Both the position numbers and the translations under genes were made by a program. A stretch of DNA of 64,000 nucleotides from Isoptericola variabilis 225 (lineage in GTDB: Bacteria; Actinomycetota; Actinomycetes; Actinomycetales; Cellulomonadaceae): the NCBI RefSeq assembly GCF_000215105.1, contig NC_015588.1:1922001-1986000 (forward strand), given 5' to 3'. Shown here one piece after another: positions 7,802 to 17,809 of this stretch. Each line of letters starts with the position of its first letter. The first letter of the stretch is position 1. Under the pieces are notes generated by a model. The model saw nothing but the letters and a program-made list of their open reading frames with translations. It was not told the DNA's origin and made no database searches.

Positions 7802-9151
7802 ATGGCCGAGCTCGAGCTCGTGAGGCTGCACGAGGACGGCGAGCGCCTCGTGCTGCGCGCGTCCGACGGCACGGAGCACGCCCTGCCGATCACGGAGGCG
7901 CTGCGCGCCGCGGTGCGGCGCGACCGCCCACGGACCGAGGCCCTCCAGGCCCAGGCGCACGCGCCGCTGCGGCCCCGCGACCTGCAGGCTCGTCTGCGCG
8001 CGGGCGCGACGGCCGAGGAGCTGGCCGCCGAGTCGGGGCTGCCGGTCGAGCACGTGCGGCGCTACGAGTGGCCCGTCGTGGCCGAGCGCGAGCACGCCGT
8101 GGGCCAGGTGCGCGCCCACCGCATCGACGGCGACTCCGACCGCACGCTCGGCGAGGCCGCCGACGCGCGGCTCGCGGCCCGGGGCGTCTCCACGGACGAG
8201 GCCACGTGGTCGGCCCGCCGCGACGGGACGGCCCCGTGGGTCGTGGAGGTCCGCTTCTCCGCGGGCGAGCGCGACCGCAGCGCCCGGTGGACGTTCGACC
8301 CGCGCGGCCGCGTGGTCACGCCGCTCGACGACGAGGCGCGCTGGCTCGGTCAGCCCGACGACCCGCTGTCGCCCGAGATGGTCGGGGTGCCCTCGATCAC
8401 GAGCCGGTCGCACGCGCGCGGCGACTCCGCTCGCCGGCCCGCCGACGCCGCCGCCGACGCGACGGCGCTCCTGCTCGACGACCTCGCCGGACGCCGCGGG
8501 CAGCGCCCCGGCTCGCGCACCGCGCGCCGCGCCGACGACCCGTACCAGTCGGAGGAGCTGCCCCTGGGCGACCTCGACCCGGCACCGCGCCCCGCCACCG
8601 GGGCGGTCCCCCGCGTGCGCCGCCCGGGTGAGGGCGCCGCACCCGAGACGGGCCACCAGCCGGTCGCGCGCATCCCGGCCCCGTGGGTGCACGACGCCGG
8701 CCCGCAGGAGGGCCCGCCGGGCGCGACGTCGGCGGGGGCGCCTCAGGGAACCGCGTCGGGGACCGTGCCCGGCGCCGTGCCCGACGGCGAGCCCGAGGGC
8801 GCCTCGGTGGTCGACCTCGGCGCGCGCCGCCAGCGCGCCGTCGCGCCGGCCGGCGACCCCGCGCCCGAGCGCGAGCCCTCCGGCGACACCGCGCCCGAGC
8901 CGTCGTCCGGGAGCCCGTCCGGGCCGGCGCCGGCCGAGCCCGCGCCGGCCGGCGAGCGGCCGGACCACGGGCGACCGCGGCCGTCGCCGGGCCCGGCGCA
9001 CCCCGCCGCACCCGCACCCGCATCGCGCGAGCCGGAGCCGGCGTCCGACGCGCGCCGCGGCCCGGCCGGCCGGCGTCCGGGCCGCAAGGGCCGCGCGCAG
9101 GTGCCCAGCTGGGACGAGATCGTGTTCGGGGGCGCGCGCCCGCAGAAGTAG
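7802..9151 (+). CDS. sepH: Cell-division regulator SepH (DUF3071)
   Basis: Cytoplasmic protein of 449 aa that in Streptomyces and mycobacteria binds FtsZ and stimulates its assembly. The conserved N-terminal DUF3071 domain (about 1-170) includes the helix-turn-helix-like segment LRAGATAEELAAESGLPVEH and the block WSARRDGTAPWVVEVRF. From about residue 200 the protein is Pro/Ala/Arg-rich and probably disordered, ending in a conserved-looking patch, PSWDEIVFGG. Translation starts after GAGGAGGAAGC, a strong ribosome binding site. Confidence 0.93.
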   Translation: MAELELVRLHEDGERLVLRASDGTEHALPITEALRAAVRRDRPRTEALQAQAHAPLRPRDLQARLRAGATAEELAAESGLPVEHVRRYEWPVVAEREHAVGQVRAHRIDGDSDRTLGEAADARLAARGVSTDEATWSARRDGTAPWVVEVRFSAGERDRSARWTFDPRGRVVTPLDDEARWLGQPDDPLSPEMVGVPSITSRSHARGDSARRPADAAADATALLLDDLAGRRGQRPGSRTARRADDPYQSEELPLGDLDPAPRPATGAVPRVRRPGEGAAPETGHQPVARIPAPWVHDAGPQEGPPGATSAGAPQGTASGTVPGAVPDGEPEGASVVDLGARRQRAVAPAGDPAPEREPSGDTAPEPSSGSPSGPAPAEPAPAGERPDHGRPRPSPGPAHPAAPAPASREPEPASDARRGPAGRRPGRKGRAQVPSWDEIVFGGARPQK

Positions 9152-9180
9152 GCCCCGGGAGCATCGGCGGCGCCCGCGGC

Positions 9181-9822
9181 TCAGAGGTCCAGCAGCGCGT
9201 CGCCCGCCGAGAGCCGCCGCGCGACGTCGGCGGTCATGCGCCGCATGTGGTGGCGCCGGCACAGCACCTCGTACGCGATCTCGCCGGCGCCGTCGCCGAC
9301 GTCGCCCACGACGACCTGCTCGCCCTCGACGACCATGACGCCGTCGACCGTGCGGGCGTTGTGGGTCGCGCGCGCCCCGCACCAGCACAGCGACTGCACC
9401 TGCAGCACCTCCGTGCGGTCGGCGAGCTCGATGAGCCGCGCCGAGCCGGGGAACAGCCTCGTGCGGAAGTCGGCCGTGATGCCGAACGCGAAGACGTCGA
9501 TCTCGACCTCGTCGACGAGCCGCGCGAGCTGCTCGACCTGCTCCGGCGAGTAGAACTGCGCCTCGTCGCACACGAGGTAGTCGACGAGCCGACCGGCCTG
9601 CCGCTCGGCCGCGACGACGTCCCAGAAGTCGGTGTCGTCGCTGACCTCGCGCGCCTCGACCTCGAGCCCCAGCCGGGACGACAGTCGCGCGACGCCCGCG
9701 CGGTCGTCGCGCGTGAAGATCAGCCCCGTGCGACCGCGCGCGGCGTGGTTGTGGTCCAGCTGCAGCGCCAGCGTGGACTTGCCGCTGTCCATGGTCCCGG
9801 AGAAGAAGACGAGCTCGGCCAT
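9181..9822 (-). CDS. tdk: Thymidine kinase
   Basis: Type II thymidine kinase, 213 aa, phosphorylating salvaged thymidine. It has the P-loop GTMDSGKST, the DEAQF motif after LVC, the lasso-loop zinc ligands (CWCGARATHNAR and, later, LCRRHH) and the substrate-loop region near YEVLCRRHHMRRM. A GGAGGA ribosome binding site lies about 8 nt before the ATG. Together with dut nearby it supplies dTTP precursors. Confidence 0.95.
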   Translation of the reverse strand: MAELVFFSGTMDSGKSTLALQLDHNHAARGRTGLIFTRDDRAGVARLSSRLGLEVEAREVSDDTDFWDVVAAERQAGRLVDYLVCDEAQFYSPEQVEQLARLVDEVEIDVFAFGITADFRTRLFPGSARLIELADRTEVLQVQSLCWCGARATHNARTVDGVMVVEGEQVVVGDVGDGAGEIAYEVLCRRHHMRRMTADVARRLSAGDALLDL

Positions 9823-9852
9823 GGCCCCAATCCTCCCAGACGCGCCGGCCGC

Positions 9853-11067
9853 TCAGGCCACGACGGCGAGGAGCGGAACGTGCATCTCGGTCTGGGTCAG
9901 CGAGCCGTGCACGCCCGGCATCGCGCGCGCCTCGGCCGTGTGCAGGCGCGAGTCCACGACCGTGGCGCGGCCTGTGCTCGCCACGACGACGTCGCCGACG
10001 GCCTCCCGCACGTGCCCGGCGACCTGGCCGAACCACCCGGCGTGGATTGCGTCGTCGCCGAGCACGACGACCGCGTCCTCGCCGAGCACGTCGCGCCATT
10101 GCGCCGCGACGTCGGCCGGGTCGGCGCCCGGCTCGGTGTACACGTGCAGGGCGCGGGGCTCGCCGCCGAGCAGGGCGACGCCGCGGGCGAGCTCGGGCGT
10201 CGTCGCGACGTCGCGCTGCAGGCCCGGGTCGACCGGGATCTGGCCGTGGTCGGCCGTGACGAGCACGAGCGTGCCCGCGGGCAGGGACCGCACGAGCCGG
10301 CGCAGCTCGGCGTCCGCCGCCTCGAGCGCGTCCCCCCACTGCCACGAGTCGGGCCCGTGCTGGTGGCCCGTCTTGTCGACGTCGCCGTGGTAGAGGTACA
10401 CGAGCCCGGTCTCGCGCAGGGTCCGCACCGCGACGTCGACGCGCTCGCCGAGCGTCTCGGCGACGACGTAGCGCGGCCCGCGCAGCGCGGCGCGCGTCAT
10501 GCCCGAGCCCTCGAACTTCCGCGGGCCCGGCGCGACGACCGGCAGCCCGGCCGCGGCGAGCGTCTCGAGCACCGTCGGCTCGCGCTGGAGGTCCTCCGGT
10601 GCGGTCCCCAGGGGGCCCGAGAGCTTCGTGCCGGGCCGGTACGGGTCCGACTGCTCGGTCCACGACACCATGGTGGCGAGGCCGCCGGTCGCGGGGTTGC
10701 GCTGGGTGTAGCCGAGCAGGCCCGTGCGCCCGGGCGAGGTGCCGGTGCCGAGCGTCGCCAGCGCCGCCGCCGTCGTCGACGGGAAGCTCGAGGTGAGGGA
10801 GCGTGCGTCGGCGAGCAGCGAGCGCAGGAACGGGGCGTGGCCGCCGCGCTCGACGAGGTTGTGCAGGCCCAGCCCGTCGACGAGCACGACGACGACCCGC
10901 CGCGCCGCGGGCAGGCCGAGGGCGGCGAGGCACTCCCCCGACCGCAGGCCGGTCGCCGTGGTGAGCTCGAGCCCGAGCGCGCCGGCGGCCGCGGGCAGCA
11001 CGGCCGCCAGCGAGCCCGTGCCGTAGGCGGGCGCGACGAGCCCCTCGGCGAGGGCCGGTGCGGTCAT
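9853..11067 (-). CDS. Nucleotide pyrophosphatase/phosphodiesterase-like protein
   Basis: Alkaline-phosphatase-superfamily protein of 404 aa. Metal and nucleophile motifs fit type I phosphodiesterases: VVVVLVDGLGLHNL (first Asp), FPSTTAAALATLGTG (nucleophile Thr), YHGDVDKTGHQHGPDS and VTADHGQIPV. Substrate not known. The ATG at 11067 overlaps the TGA of the DUF5998 gene (ATGA), so the two are co-translated. It shows no signal peptide and is probably cytoplasmic. Confidence 0.88.
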   Translation of the reverse strand: MTAPALAEGLVAPAYGTGSLAAVLPAAAGALGLELTTATGLRSGECLAALGLPAARRVVVVLVDGLGLHNLVERGGHAPFLRSLLADARSLTSSFPSTTAAALATLGTGTSPGRTGLLGYTQRNPATGGLATMVSWTEQSDPYRPGTKLSGPLGTAPEDLQREPTVLETLAAAGLPVVAPGPRKFEGSGMTRAALRGPRYVVAETLGERVDVAVRTLRETGLVYLYHGDVDKTGHQHGPDSWQWGDALEAADAELRRLVRSLPAGTLVLVTADHGQIPVDPGLQRDVATTPELARGVALLGGEPRALHVYTEPGADPADVAAQWRDVLGEDAVVVLGDDAIHAGWFGQVAGHVREAVGDVVVASTGRATVVDSRLHTAEARAMPGVHGSLTQTEMHVPLLAVVA

Positions 11068-11654
11068 CGAGCGCTGACGCCGGTGGCCGCCGACAGCGTC
11101 CGGGCGAACGCGACCGCGCGGCGAACGGCGTCGCGGCCCTCGGCGGCGCCGCTGACGCGCACGACGACGTCGTCGGGCGTCATCTGGCCCGTGAGGCCGT
11201 GGTCCGCCTCGCAGCTCGGGTCGGGGCACTGGGCGGGCTCGAGGTCGATGCGCGACACGGCGCCCCACCCGATCGCGAGCGTGAGCTCGGACGCGCTGTC
11301 GCCCGGGCGGTGCTGGGCGGGCTCGTTGACGACGTGCGTCAGGGCGACCGACCGGATCTCGCTCAGCGGTACGGCCTCGGTCGTCGCGGCGGCCGACGAC
11401 GGGTGGGCGGCGTCGCCCTCGTGGTCGTCGACGTGCGCGGTCACGAGCCGGGTCGGCGTGAGCACCAGAACGGTCAGGTGCCGGCGGACCTCGTTGTCGA
11501 ACGTGGTCTCGGCCTGCACGAGGTGCGCGACGACGGCCTCGTCGGCGAGCGCGACGTCGAGGACGTCGTCGACCAGCTGGGGGTAGTAGCCCGCGCGGTA
11601 GACGCTGGCGGTCAGGTCGTCACGGAGGTTCTTGCGAGTGGTCGCGTTCGGCAC
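11064..11654 (-). CDS. DUF5998 family protein
   Basis: Soluble protein of 196 aa of unknown function, conserved in Actinobacteria beside the phosphodiesterase above. The mid-region reads TVLVLTPTRLVTAHVDDHEG and looks like a PH-like or beta-sandwich fold. The GTG start at 11654 is preceded by GAGAAT at 6 nt, a weak leaderless-type -10. It overlaps the next gene by 4 nt. Confidence 0.75.
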   Translation of the reverse strand: MPNATTRKNLRDDLTASVYRAGYYPQLVDDVLDVALADEAVVAHLVQAETTFDNEVRRHLTVLVLTPTRLVTAHVDDHEGDAAHPSSAAATTEAVPLSEIRSVALTHVVNEPAQHRPGDSASELTLAIGWGAVSRIDLEPAQCPDPSCEADHGLTGQMTPDDVVVRVSGAAEGRDAVRRAVAFARTLSAATGVSAR

Positions 11655-11708
11655 CCGGGCATTCTCCCACTCCCGGCCCCCGCGCGGCCACCGGCGAGGC
11701 GGAGGCGG

Positions 11709-14444
11709 TCAGCCGGGCAGCGCGCGGCGCAGCGCGTCCTGCCGGCGCGCCGCGGGTCGCAGCCGGGCGGAGGCGTGCAGCACGGACACGCCGGACTCGG
11801 CGACGACCACCGGGTACAGCTCGAGCGAGGCGAGCTCGGGCAGGTCGTCGGCCATGACGGAGACGCGCGCGAGCAGGTCCTCGAGCGCGTCGACGTCGAC
11901 GGGCGGCGTGCCGCCGTAGCCGAACAGCCGCGGCGCGGCCCGGATGGTGCGGACCATGCCGGCGACGTCGACGTCGGTCAGCGGCGGGACGCCGTACGCG
12001 ACGTCGTCGAGCAGCTCGGTCGCGTCCCCCGCGAGCCCGAACGAGACCAGGGGGCCGAACAGCAGGTCCTCGGCGGACCGCACGACGCACGCCACGCCGA
12101 CGGGCGCCATGCGCTGCACCTCGAACACCGGGTCGGTCTCCCCCAGCACGGACGAGGCGACGCCGCGCATGCGCGCGACGTCGTCGCGCAGCTCGGCCGC
12201 GTCGGCGATGTCGAGGCGCACGCCGCCGAGGTCGGTGCGGTGCCGCAGCGCGGAGGACGCGCTCTTGAGCGCGACGGGCCACCCGAGCTCGTCGGCCGCG
12301 GCGACCGCCTCGTCCGGGGTGCGCACCTGCCGCGAGCGCCACAGGTCGAGCCCGTAGCAGGCGAGCAGCGCGGCGGCCTGGTCCTGGTCGAGAGCGCGCG
12401 TCGTGTCCTCGTCGCCGAGCCACGACTCGACGAGGCGGCGGGCGCGGCGCGCGTCGACCCCCTCGGGCCGCACGTGGCTGCCGTGGTCCTCGGTGCGCCA
12501 CCGGGCGTGCTCGACGACCTTGCCGAGCGCGGTCACGGCGTCCTCGGGCGTCGAGAACGCCGGGATGCGGACGAGGCGGCCGTCGGGCGCGGTCGCGGCG
12601 AGCTCGTCGGGCATGCCGTGCAGCCCGAGCATCGACGCGACGGTCGTGCGGCCGGTCCGCGCCGCGGCCTGCGCGACGGCGCGCGCGACGACGCCCGTCC
12701 GGGGCAGCACGACGGGCACGTCGACCACGACGACGACGTCGCACGCGCCCGGCGCGTAGAGCGCGTCGACCGTGCGGGCGATCTCGTCGTCGGACGCGCC
12801 GGGCGGCAGGAAGTCGGACGACGCCGCGACGACGAGCCCCGCGGCGGCGGCCGCCTCGGCGACGAGCGCCGCGAGCGCCGCCGACGACGCGAGGATGCCC
12901 ACCCGGTTGCCGGCCGGCAGGGGCTGGTGCGCGAGCACCTGCGCGACGTCCATGAGCTGGTGGGTGTTGGCGGCGCGGATGACGCCCGACTGGCGCAGCA
13001 TCTCGTCGAGCAGGCGGCGCGGCGCGTGGGTGGCGCGCACCGCGTGCCCGGGCGGGACCACCTGGCCCGAGCGGCCCGCGATGACGACCACCACGGGCTT
13101 GACCGCCGCGAGGCGTCGCGCGATCCGGGAGAACTTGCGCGGGTTGCCGATCGACTCGAGGTAGAGGCACACGACCTCGGTGGCCGGGTCCTCCTGCCAG
13201 TACTGCATGAGGTCGTTGCCCGACACGTCGGCGCGGTGGCCGGCCGACACGAGCGACGAGACGCCCAGGCCACGGCGCTCGAGCGTCGCCGTGAGCGTGA
13301 CCGCCGCGGCCGCCGACTGGCAGAAGAGCCCGACGACGCCCGCGGCGGGCGGCCGCTCGGCGAGGCTCGCGTGCAGGCGCGCGCCGGGCGTCGTCGTGAC
13401 GATGCCGTACGACGCCGGGCCCACCACGCGCATGCCCGCCGCGTGGGCGGTGCGCAGCAGCTCTCGCTGGCGCGCCAGGCCGGCCTCGCCCGTCTCGGCG
13501 TACCCGGCCGCGAGCACGACGACGCCGCGCGCGCCGTGCGCGGCGAGGCGCCGGACGGCGTCGATCGCGACGTCGGGCACGACCGCGAGCAGGCCCAGGT
13601 CGACGTCGCCGACCTCGTCCCAGCCCCCGACGGCGACGAGCCGCGGGGCGGCGGGCACCGGGCCGGGCGCGCCGAGCACGACGAGCTCGGTGTCGCCCGG
13701 GTCGGCGACGGCGGCCTCGATCACCCGGCGGGCCAGGTGCGCCTCGGGGCTCGTGGGGTTGCCCGGCCCCGGTCCGACGAGGAGCACGCGCCGCGCCGAG
13801 AGGAGCCCCTGCATCGACCGGGCCTCGGCCCGGTGCTCGCGGTCGGCCATGACCTCGCGCGAGCGCTCGGTCGGGTCGATGTCGAACGCGACGGAGACGA
13901 CGCCGTCGTCGAGGTGCTGCGTGACCTCGTAGCCGGCGTCCCGGAACACCTTGAGCATCGACGAGTTCTGCGGCAGGACGTCGGCGACGAACCGGCGGAT
14001 GTCGCGCTCGCGCGCCGCGGCGGCGATGTGCTCGAGCAGGACCGACCCCAGCCCCTTGCCCTGCATCGCGTCGGCGATGTTGAACGCGACCTCGGCCTCG
14101 CCGTCGGCGACCTTGTCGTAGCGCGCGACGCCGATGATGTCCTCTCCCCCGTCGGCACCCGGCCGAACCGCGACGAGCGCGACCCGCTCGGCGTGGTCGA
14201 CGTGGGTCAGGCGCCGCAGCTCGCGCTCCGTCAGGCTCCGCACGGGCGCGAAGAACCGGAAGTACGAGGACTGCTCGGACTGGGCCTGCTGGAAGCGCTG
14301 GAGCGCGTCCGCGTCGGCCGGCCGGATGGGCCGCAGGTGCGTCGTCGTGCCGTCGCGCAGCACGACGTCGGCCTCCCACCCGAGCGGGTAGTCGGGGGCG
14401 TTCTCGGCGGAGCTGGCGCTCGCGGCGTCCGCGGGTACGTCCAC
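11709..14444 (-). CDS. GNAT / ADP-forming acyl-CoA-synthetase fusion (Pat-type protein acetyltransferase)
   Basis: Large cytoplasmic protein, 911 aa. The N-terminal GNAT domain (about 20-190) includes VAFNIADAMQGKGLGSVLLE, the acetyl-CoA-binding loop. It is followed by a CoA-binding Rossmann domain (VLLVGPGPGNPTSPE onward), ligase-CoA domains and a C-terminal ATP-grasp domain (about 690-900: DLWRSRQVRTPDEAVAAADE, WPVALKSAS). Homologues acetylate the active-site lysine of acetyl-CoA synthetase. Here GNAT comes first, the reverse of enterobacterial Pat, as in many Actinobacteria. GTG start, no upstream partner. Confidence 0.9.
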   Translation of the reverse strand: MDVPADAASASSAENAPDYPLGWEADVVLRDGTTTHLRPIRPADADALQRFQQAQSEQSSYFRFFAPVRSLTERELRRLTHVDHAERVALVAVRPGADGGEDIIGVARYDKVADGEAEVAFNIADAMQGKGLGSVLLEHIAAAARERDIRRFVADVLPQNSSMLKVFRDAGYEVTQHLDDGVVSVAFDIDPTERSREVMADREHRAEARSMQGLLSARRVLLVGPGPGNPTSPEAHLARRVIEAAVADPGDTELVVLGAPGPVPAAPRLVAVGGWDEVGDVDLGLLAVVPDVAIDAVRRLAAHGARGVVVLAAGYAETGEAGLARQRELLRTAHAAGMRVVGPASYGIVTTTPGARLHASLAERPPAAGVVGLFCQSAAAAVTLTATLERRGLGVSSLVSAGHRADVSGNDLMQYWQEDPATEVVCLYLESIGNPRKFSRIARRLAAVKPVVVVIAGRSGQVVPPGHAVRATHAPRRLLDEMLRQSGVIRAANTHQLMDVAQVLAHQPLPAGNRVGILASSAALAALVAEAAAAAGLVVAASSDFLPPGASDDEIARTVDALYAPGACDVVVVVDVPVVLPRTGVVARAVAQAAARTGRTTVASMLGLHGMPDELAATAPDGRLVRIPAFSTPEDAVTALGKVVEHARWRTEDHGSHVRPEGVDARRARRLVESWLGDEDTTRALDQDQAAALLACYGLDLWRSRQVRTPDEAVAAADELGWPVALKSASSALRHRTDLGGVRLDIADAAELRDDVARMRGVASSVLGETDPVFEVQRMAPVGVACVVRSAEDLLFGPLVSFGLAGDATELLDDVAYGVPPLTDVDVAGMVRTIRAAPRLFGYGGTPPVDVDALEDLLARVSVMADDLPELASLELYPVVVAESGVSVLHASARLRPAARRQDALRRALPG

Positions 14445-14476
14445 CGTCGAAGGTTAACCGGTGGGTCGGACGCCGC

Positions 14477-15140
14477 TCAGAATCCCAGCTTCCGCAGCCA
14501 GGCGAGCAGCTCGTCCTCGCGCTGCGCCGACCGCTCCGCGGTCCAGGCCCCGAGCTCGCGCGAGTCCACGAGCCGGCCGTCCTGGAGGTAGACGACGCGC
14601 TCGGCGCGGGCCGCGCAGGCCGGGTCGTGGGTCACCATGACGAGCGTCGTCCCCGCGCGGTGCACGTCGGTGAGCGCGTCCATGACGTCGGCCGTCATGC
14701 TGGCTGTTGAGCGCGCCGGTCGGCTCGTCCGCGAACAGCACCGAGGGCTCGCACGCCAGCGCCCGGCAGATCGCGGCACGCTGCAGCTGACCTCCCGAGA
14801 CCTGCGTGATGCGGTGCCCCGCCACGTGCGCGATCCCGAACCGCTCCAGGAGCCCGTCGACGCGTGCGACCGCGGCGGCCTTCTGCCTCGGCGCCGCCGT
14901 GAGCGCGGGCAGCAGGACGTTGTCCCGGACGTTCAGGTTGCCCAGGACGTACGCCTGCTGGACGACGTACCCCATCCTCGTGAGCCGGACCCGGCTCATC
15001 TCCGCATCCGTCAGCGAGGTCAGGTCGCGCCCCTCGAGCAGGACGGTCCCGCTCGTCGGGCGGTCCATGCCGCTCACGGTGTGGAGCAGGGTCGACTTCC
15101 CGGAGCCGGACGCTCCCATCACGACGACGAACGGGGACAT
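14477..15140 (-). pseudogene. ABC transporter ATPase remnant (MacB/LolD type), frameshifted and lacking its N-terminus
   Basis: The Walker A (GASGSGKST), Q-loop ([17 protein letters not shown]), signature (VSGGQLQRA) and Walker B (VLFADEPTGALN) regions are all readable, then the frame breaks near 14700-14706. The rest (SMTADVMDALTDVHRAGTTL, MVTHDPACAARAERVVYLQD) continues in another frame to a stop at 14477. The break is explained by loss of 2 nt where ALNSAS would be expected. The first 20-25 residues before Walker A, including the A-loop, are missing, and no permease gene is adjacent. Two independent lesions point to decay rather than sequencing error. Confidence 0.8.
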
Positions 15141-15315
15141 CGGGGAACGCCCGGGCGCGACCCTCAGCCGACACCCAGGGGGACCCCGGCCCGCCCGGCC
15201 TCCGGTGCTTCGCGCACCGCGGCGGCTAAGGTTTGCTCGAACGTCCGTACGGTGGCGAGCGCCGCCGTCGGGCACGACGCACCGAACGCCAGGCCGACCC
15301 AGGGAGCCGCACCGC

Positions 15316-17805
15316 ATGGCGCGCAAGTCCAGCGCACCCGCCACCGACGAGCCGTTCGACGAGAAGATCGTCGACATCGACGTCGCGTCGGAGATGGAGA
15401 CGTCGTTCCTCGAGTACGCGTACTCCGTCATCTACAGCCGCGCCCTGCCCGACGCGCGCGACGGCCTCAAGCCGGTGCAGCGCCGCATCCTGTACATGAT
15501 GGCCGAGATGGGCCTGCGCCCGGACCGCGCGCACGTGAAGTCCTCGCGCGTGGTCGGCGAGGTCATGGGCAAGCTGCACCCCCACGGGGACGCGGCGATC
15601 TACGACGCGCTCGTGCGCCTCGCGCAGGACTTCTCGCTGCGCCTGCCGCTCGTGGACGGCCACGGCAACTTCGGCTCGCTCGACGACGGGCCGGCCGCCG
15701 CCCGGTACACCGAGGCGCGCCTCGCTCCCCCGTCGATGGCGATGACGGCCGGGCTCGACGAGGACGTCGTCGACTTCGTGCCCAACTACGACAACAAGCT
15801 CACCCAGCCGGCGGTGCTGCCGTCGGCGATCCCGAACCTGCTCGTCAACGGCGCGTCGGGCATCGCGGTCGGCATGGCCACCAACATGCCGCCGCACAAC
15901 CTCGTCGAGGTCGTCGCGGCCGGCCAGCACCTGCTGAAGCACCCGGGCGCGACGCTCGAGGACGTCATGCGGTACGTGCCGGGCCCGGACCTGCCGTCGG
16001 GCGGCAAGATCGTCGGCCTGGAGGGCGTGCGCGACGCCTACCGCACGGGCCGCGGCTCGTTCCGCACCCGGGCGACCGCCCGGATCGAGAACGTCACCGC
16101 GCGCCGCAAGGGCATCGTCGTGACCGAGCTGCCCTACACGGTCGGGCCCGAGAAGGTCATCGAGAAGATCGCCGAGGGCGTCAAGGCCAAGAAGATCCAG
16201 GGCGTCACCAACGTCCAGGACCTCACCGACCGCTCGCACGGCCTGCGGCTCGTCATCGAGGTCAAGACGGGCTTCGACCCCGACGCCGTGCTCGAGCAGC
16301 TCTACCGCACCACGCCTCTCGAGGACTCGTTCGGCATCAACAACGTCGCGCTCGTCGACGGCCAGCCGCGGACGCTCGGCCTGCTCGAGCTGCTGCGCGT
16401 GTGGGTCGACCACCGCATCGACGTCGTGCGCCGGCGCTCGGCGTTCCGCCTCGGCAAGCGCAAGGAACGCCTGCACCTGGTCGAGGGCCTGCTGCTCGCC
16501 ATCGTCGACATCGACGAGGTCATCCAGGTCATCCGCTCCTCGGACGACGCGGGCATCGCGCGCGAGCGGCTCATGAGCGTGTTCGACCTGTCCGAGCCGC
16601 AGGCGACCTACATTCTCGACCTGCAGCTGCGGCGCCTGACGAAGTTCTCCCGCATCGAGCTCGAGAAGGAGAAGGGCGAGCTCGAGCGCGAGATCGCCGA
16701 GCTGGAGGAGATCCTGTCCGACGACGCGCGCCTGCGCGGCGTGGTGTCGGCCGAGATGGGCGAGGTCGCCAAGGCGTACGGCACGCCGCGGCGCACGGTC
16801 CTGCTCGACTCCGCGGGCGGGGCGACGCCCGCCTCCACCGCGACGAACGGACGTGCCGCCAAGGGCGCCCCGGCGCTCGACCTGCAGATCGCCGACGCCC
16901 CCACGCGCGTGCTCCTGTCGGCGACGGGCCTGCTGGCCCGCACGTCGGGCGAGGACGCGGACGCGCCGCCCGTGCGCTCCGGGCGCCGGCACGCGCACGA
17001 CGCGCTGCGCGGCGACGTCGCCGCGACGACGCGCGGCGAGGTCGGGCTCGTCACGTCCGCGGGCCGGCTGCTGCGCGTCTCCGTGCTCGACCTGCCGTCG
17101 CTGCCGCCGACCGACGGCCCGCCCTCGCTGTCGGGCGGCGTGCCGGTCAGCGAGCTCGTCGCGCTGCGCTCGGGCGAGCAGGCGCTCGCCGTCGTCTCGC
17201 TCGCCGCCGACGCCCCGACGCTCGCCCTCGGCACCGCCGGCGGCGTCGTCAAGCGTGTCGTGGCGGGCGACGCGCCGAGCAACAAGGACGAGTGGGACGT
17301 CATCGCCCTCAAGGACGGCGACGTCGTCGTCGGCGCGGCGCCCGTCGCGGACGAGGACGAGCTCGTGTTCGTGTCCTCCGACGCGAGCCTGCTGCACTTC
17401 GCCGCGACGGCGGTGCGCCCCCAGGGCCGCGCCGCGGGCGGCATGGCCGGGATCCGGCTCGGCGCCGGCCAGCGCGCCACGTTCTTCGGCGCCGTCCGCG
17501 CCGCGACCCGCGACCTCTACCAGGTCGTGACCGTGGCCGGGGCCTCCGACGCCCTGCCCGGCACGGGCGGCGGATCGGTCAAGGTCACGCCGTACGAGCT
17601 CTACCCCGGCAAGGGCCGCGGCACCGGCGGCGTCCGGGCGCACCGCTTCCTCAAGGGCGAGGACTCGCTCGTCCTGGCCTGGGTCGGCGAGGGACCGGCG
17701 CGCGCCGTGGGCACGGGCGGGCAACCCGTCGAGCTGCCGGCGCCCGTCGAGCGCCGGGACGGCTCCGGCACGCCGCTGCCCGGCCCGCTGGCCGCGATCG
17801 GCTGA
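15316..17805 (+). CDS. parC: DNA topoisomerase IV subunit A
   Basis: Breakage-reunion subunit that decatenates daughter chromosomes, 829 aa. The winged-helix domain holds HPHGD (88-92) and the catalytic Tyr131 in AARYTEARL; the tower and coiled coil follow ([18 protein letters not shown]), then a degenerate beta-pinwheel C-terminus. No QRRGGRG GyrA box is seen, which with length and position supports ParC rather than GyrA. In the quinolone region the residue equivalent to GyrA Ser83 is Ala93; Asp97 is kept. ATG 15316 is chosen from the family start [19 protein letters not shown]. Confidence 0.93.
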   Translation: MARKSSAPATDEPFDEKIVDIDVASEMETSFLEYAYSVIYSRALPDARDGLKPVQRRILYMMAEMGLRPDRAHVKSSRVVGEVMGKLHPHGDAAIYDALVRLAQDFSLRLPLVDGHGNFGSLDDGPAAARYTEARLAPPSMAMTAGLDEDVVDFVPNYDNKLTQPAVLPSAIPNLLVNGASGIAVGMATNMPPHNLVEVVAAGQHLLKHPGATLEDVMRYVPGPDLPSGGKIVGLEGVRDAYRTGRGSFRTRATARIENVTARRKGIVVTELPYTVGPEKVIEKIAEGVKAKKIQGVTNVQDLTDRSHGLRLVIEVKTGFDPDAVLEQLYRTTPLEDSFGINNVALVDGQPRTLGLLELLRVWVDHRIDVVRRRSAFRLGKRKERLHLVEGLLLAIVDIDEVIQVIRSSDDAGIARERLMSVFDLSEPQATYILDLQLRRLTKFSRIELEKEKGELEREIAELEEILSDDARLRGVVSAEMGEVAKAYGTPRRTVLLDSAGGATPASTATNGRAAKGAPALDLQIADAPTRVLLSATGLLARTSGEDADAPPVRSGRRHAHDALRGDVAATTRGEVGLVTSAGRLLRVSVLDLPSLPPTDGPPSLSGGVPVSELVALRSGEQALAVVSLAADAPTLALGTAGGVVKRVVAGDAPSNKDEWDVIALKDGDVVVGAAPVADEDELVFVSSDASLLHFAATAVRPQGRAAGGMAGIRLGAGQRATFFGAVRAATRDLYQVVTVAGASDALPGTGGGSVKVTPYELYPGKGRGTGGVRAHRFLKGEDSLVLAWVGEGPARAVGTGGQPVELPAPVERRDGSGTPLPGPLAAIG

Positions 17806-17809
17806 GCCG

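Noticed and set aside
6047..10933. 1628-codon open frame on the minus strand
   Set aside because: Only its C-terminal end is the phosphatase; the rest is an Arg/Ala-rich out-of-frame read of sepH, tdk and the phosphodiesterase genes.
11058..14591. 1177-codon open frame on the plus strand
   Set aside because: Antisense to the GNAT/acyl-CoA-synthetase gene, which has clear domains.
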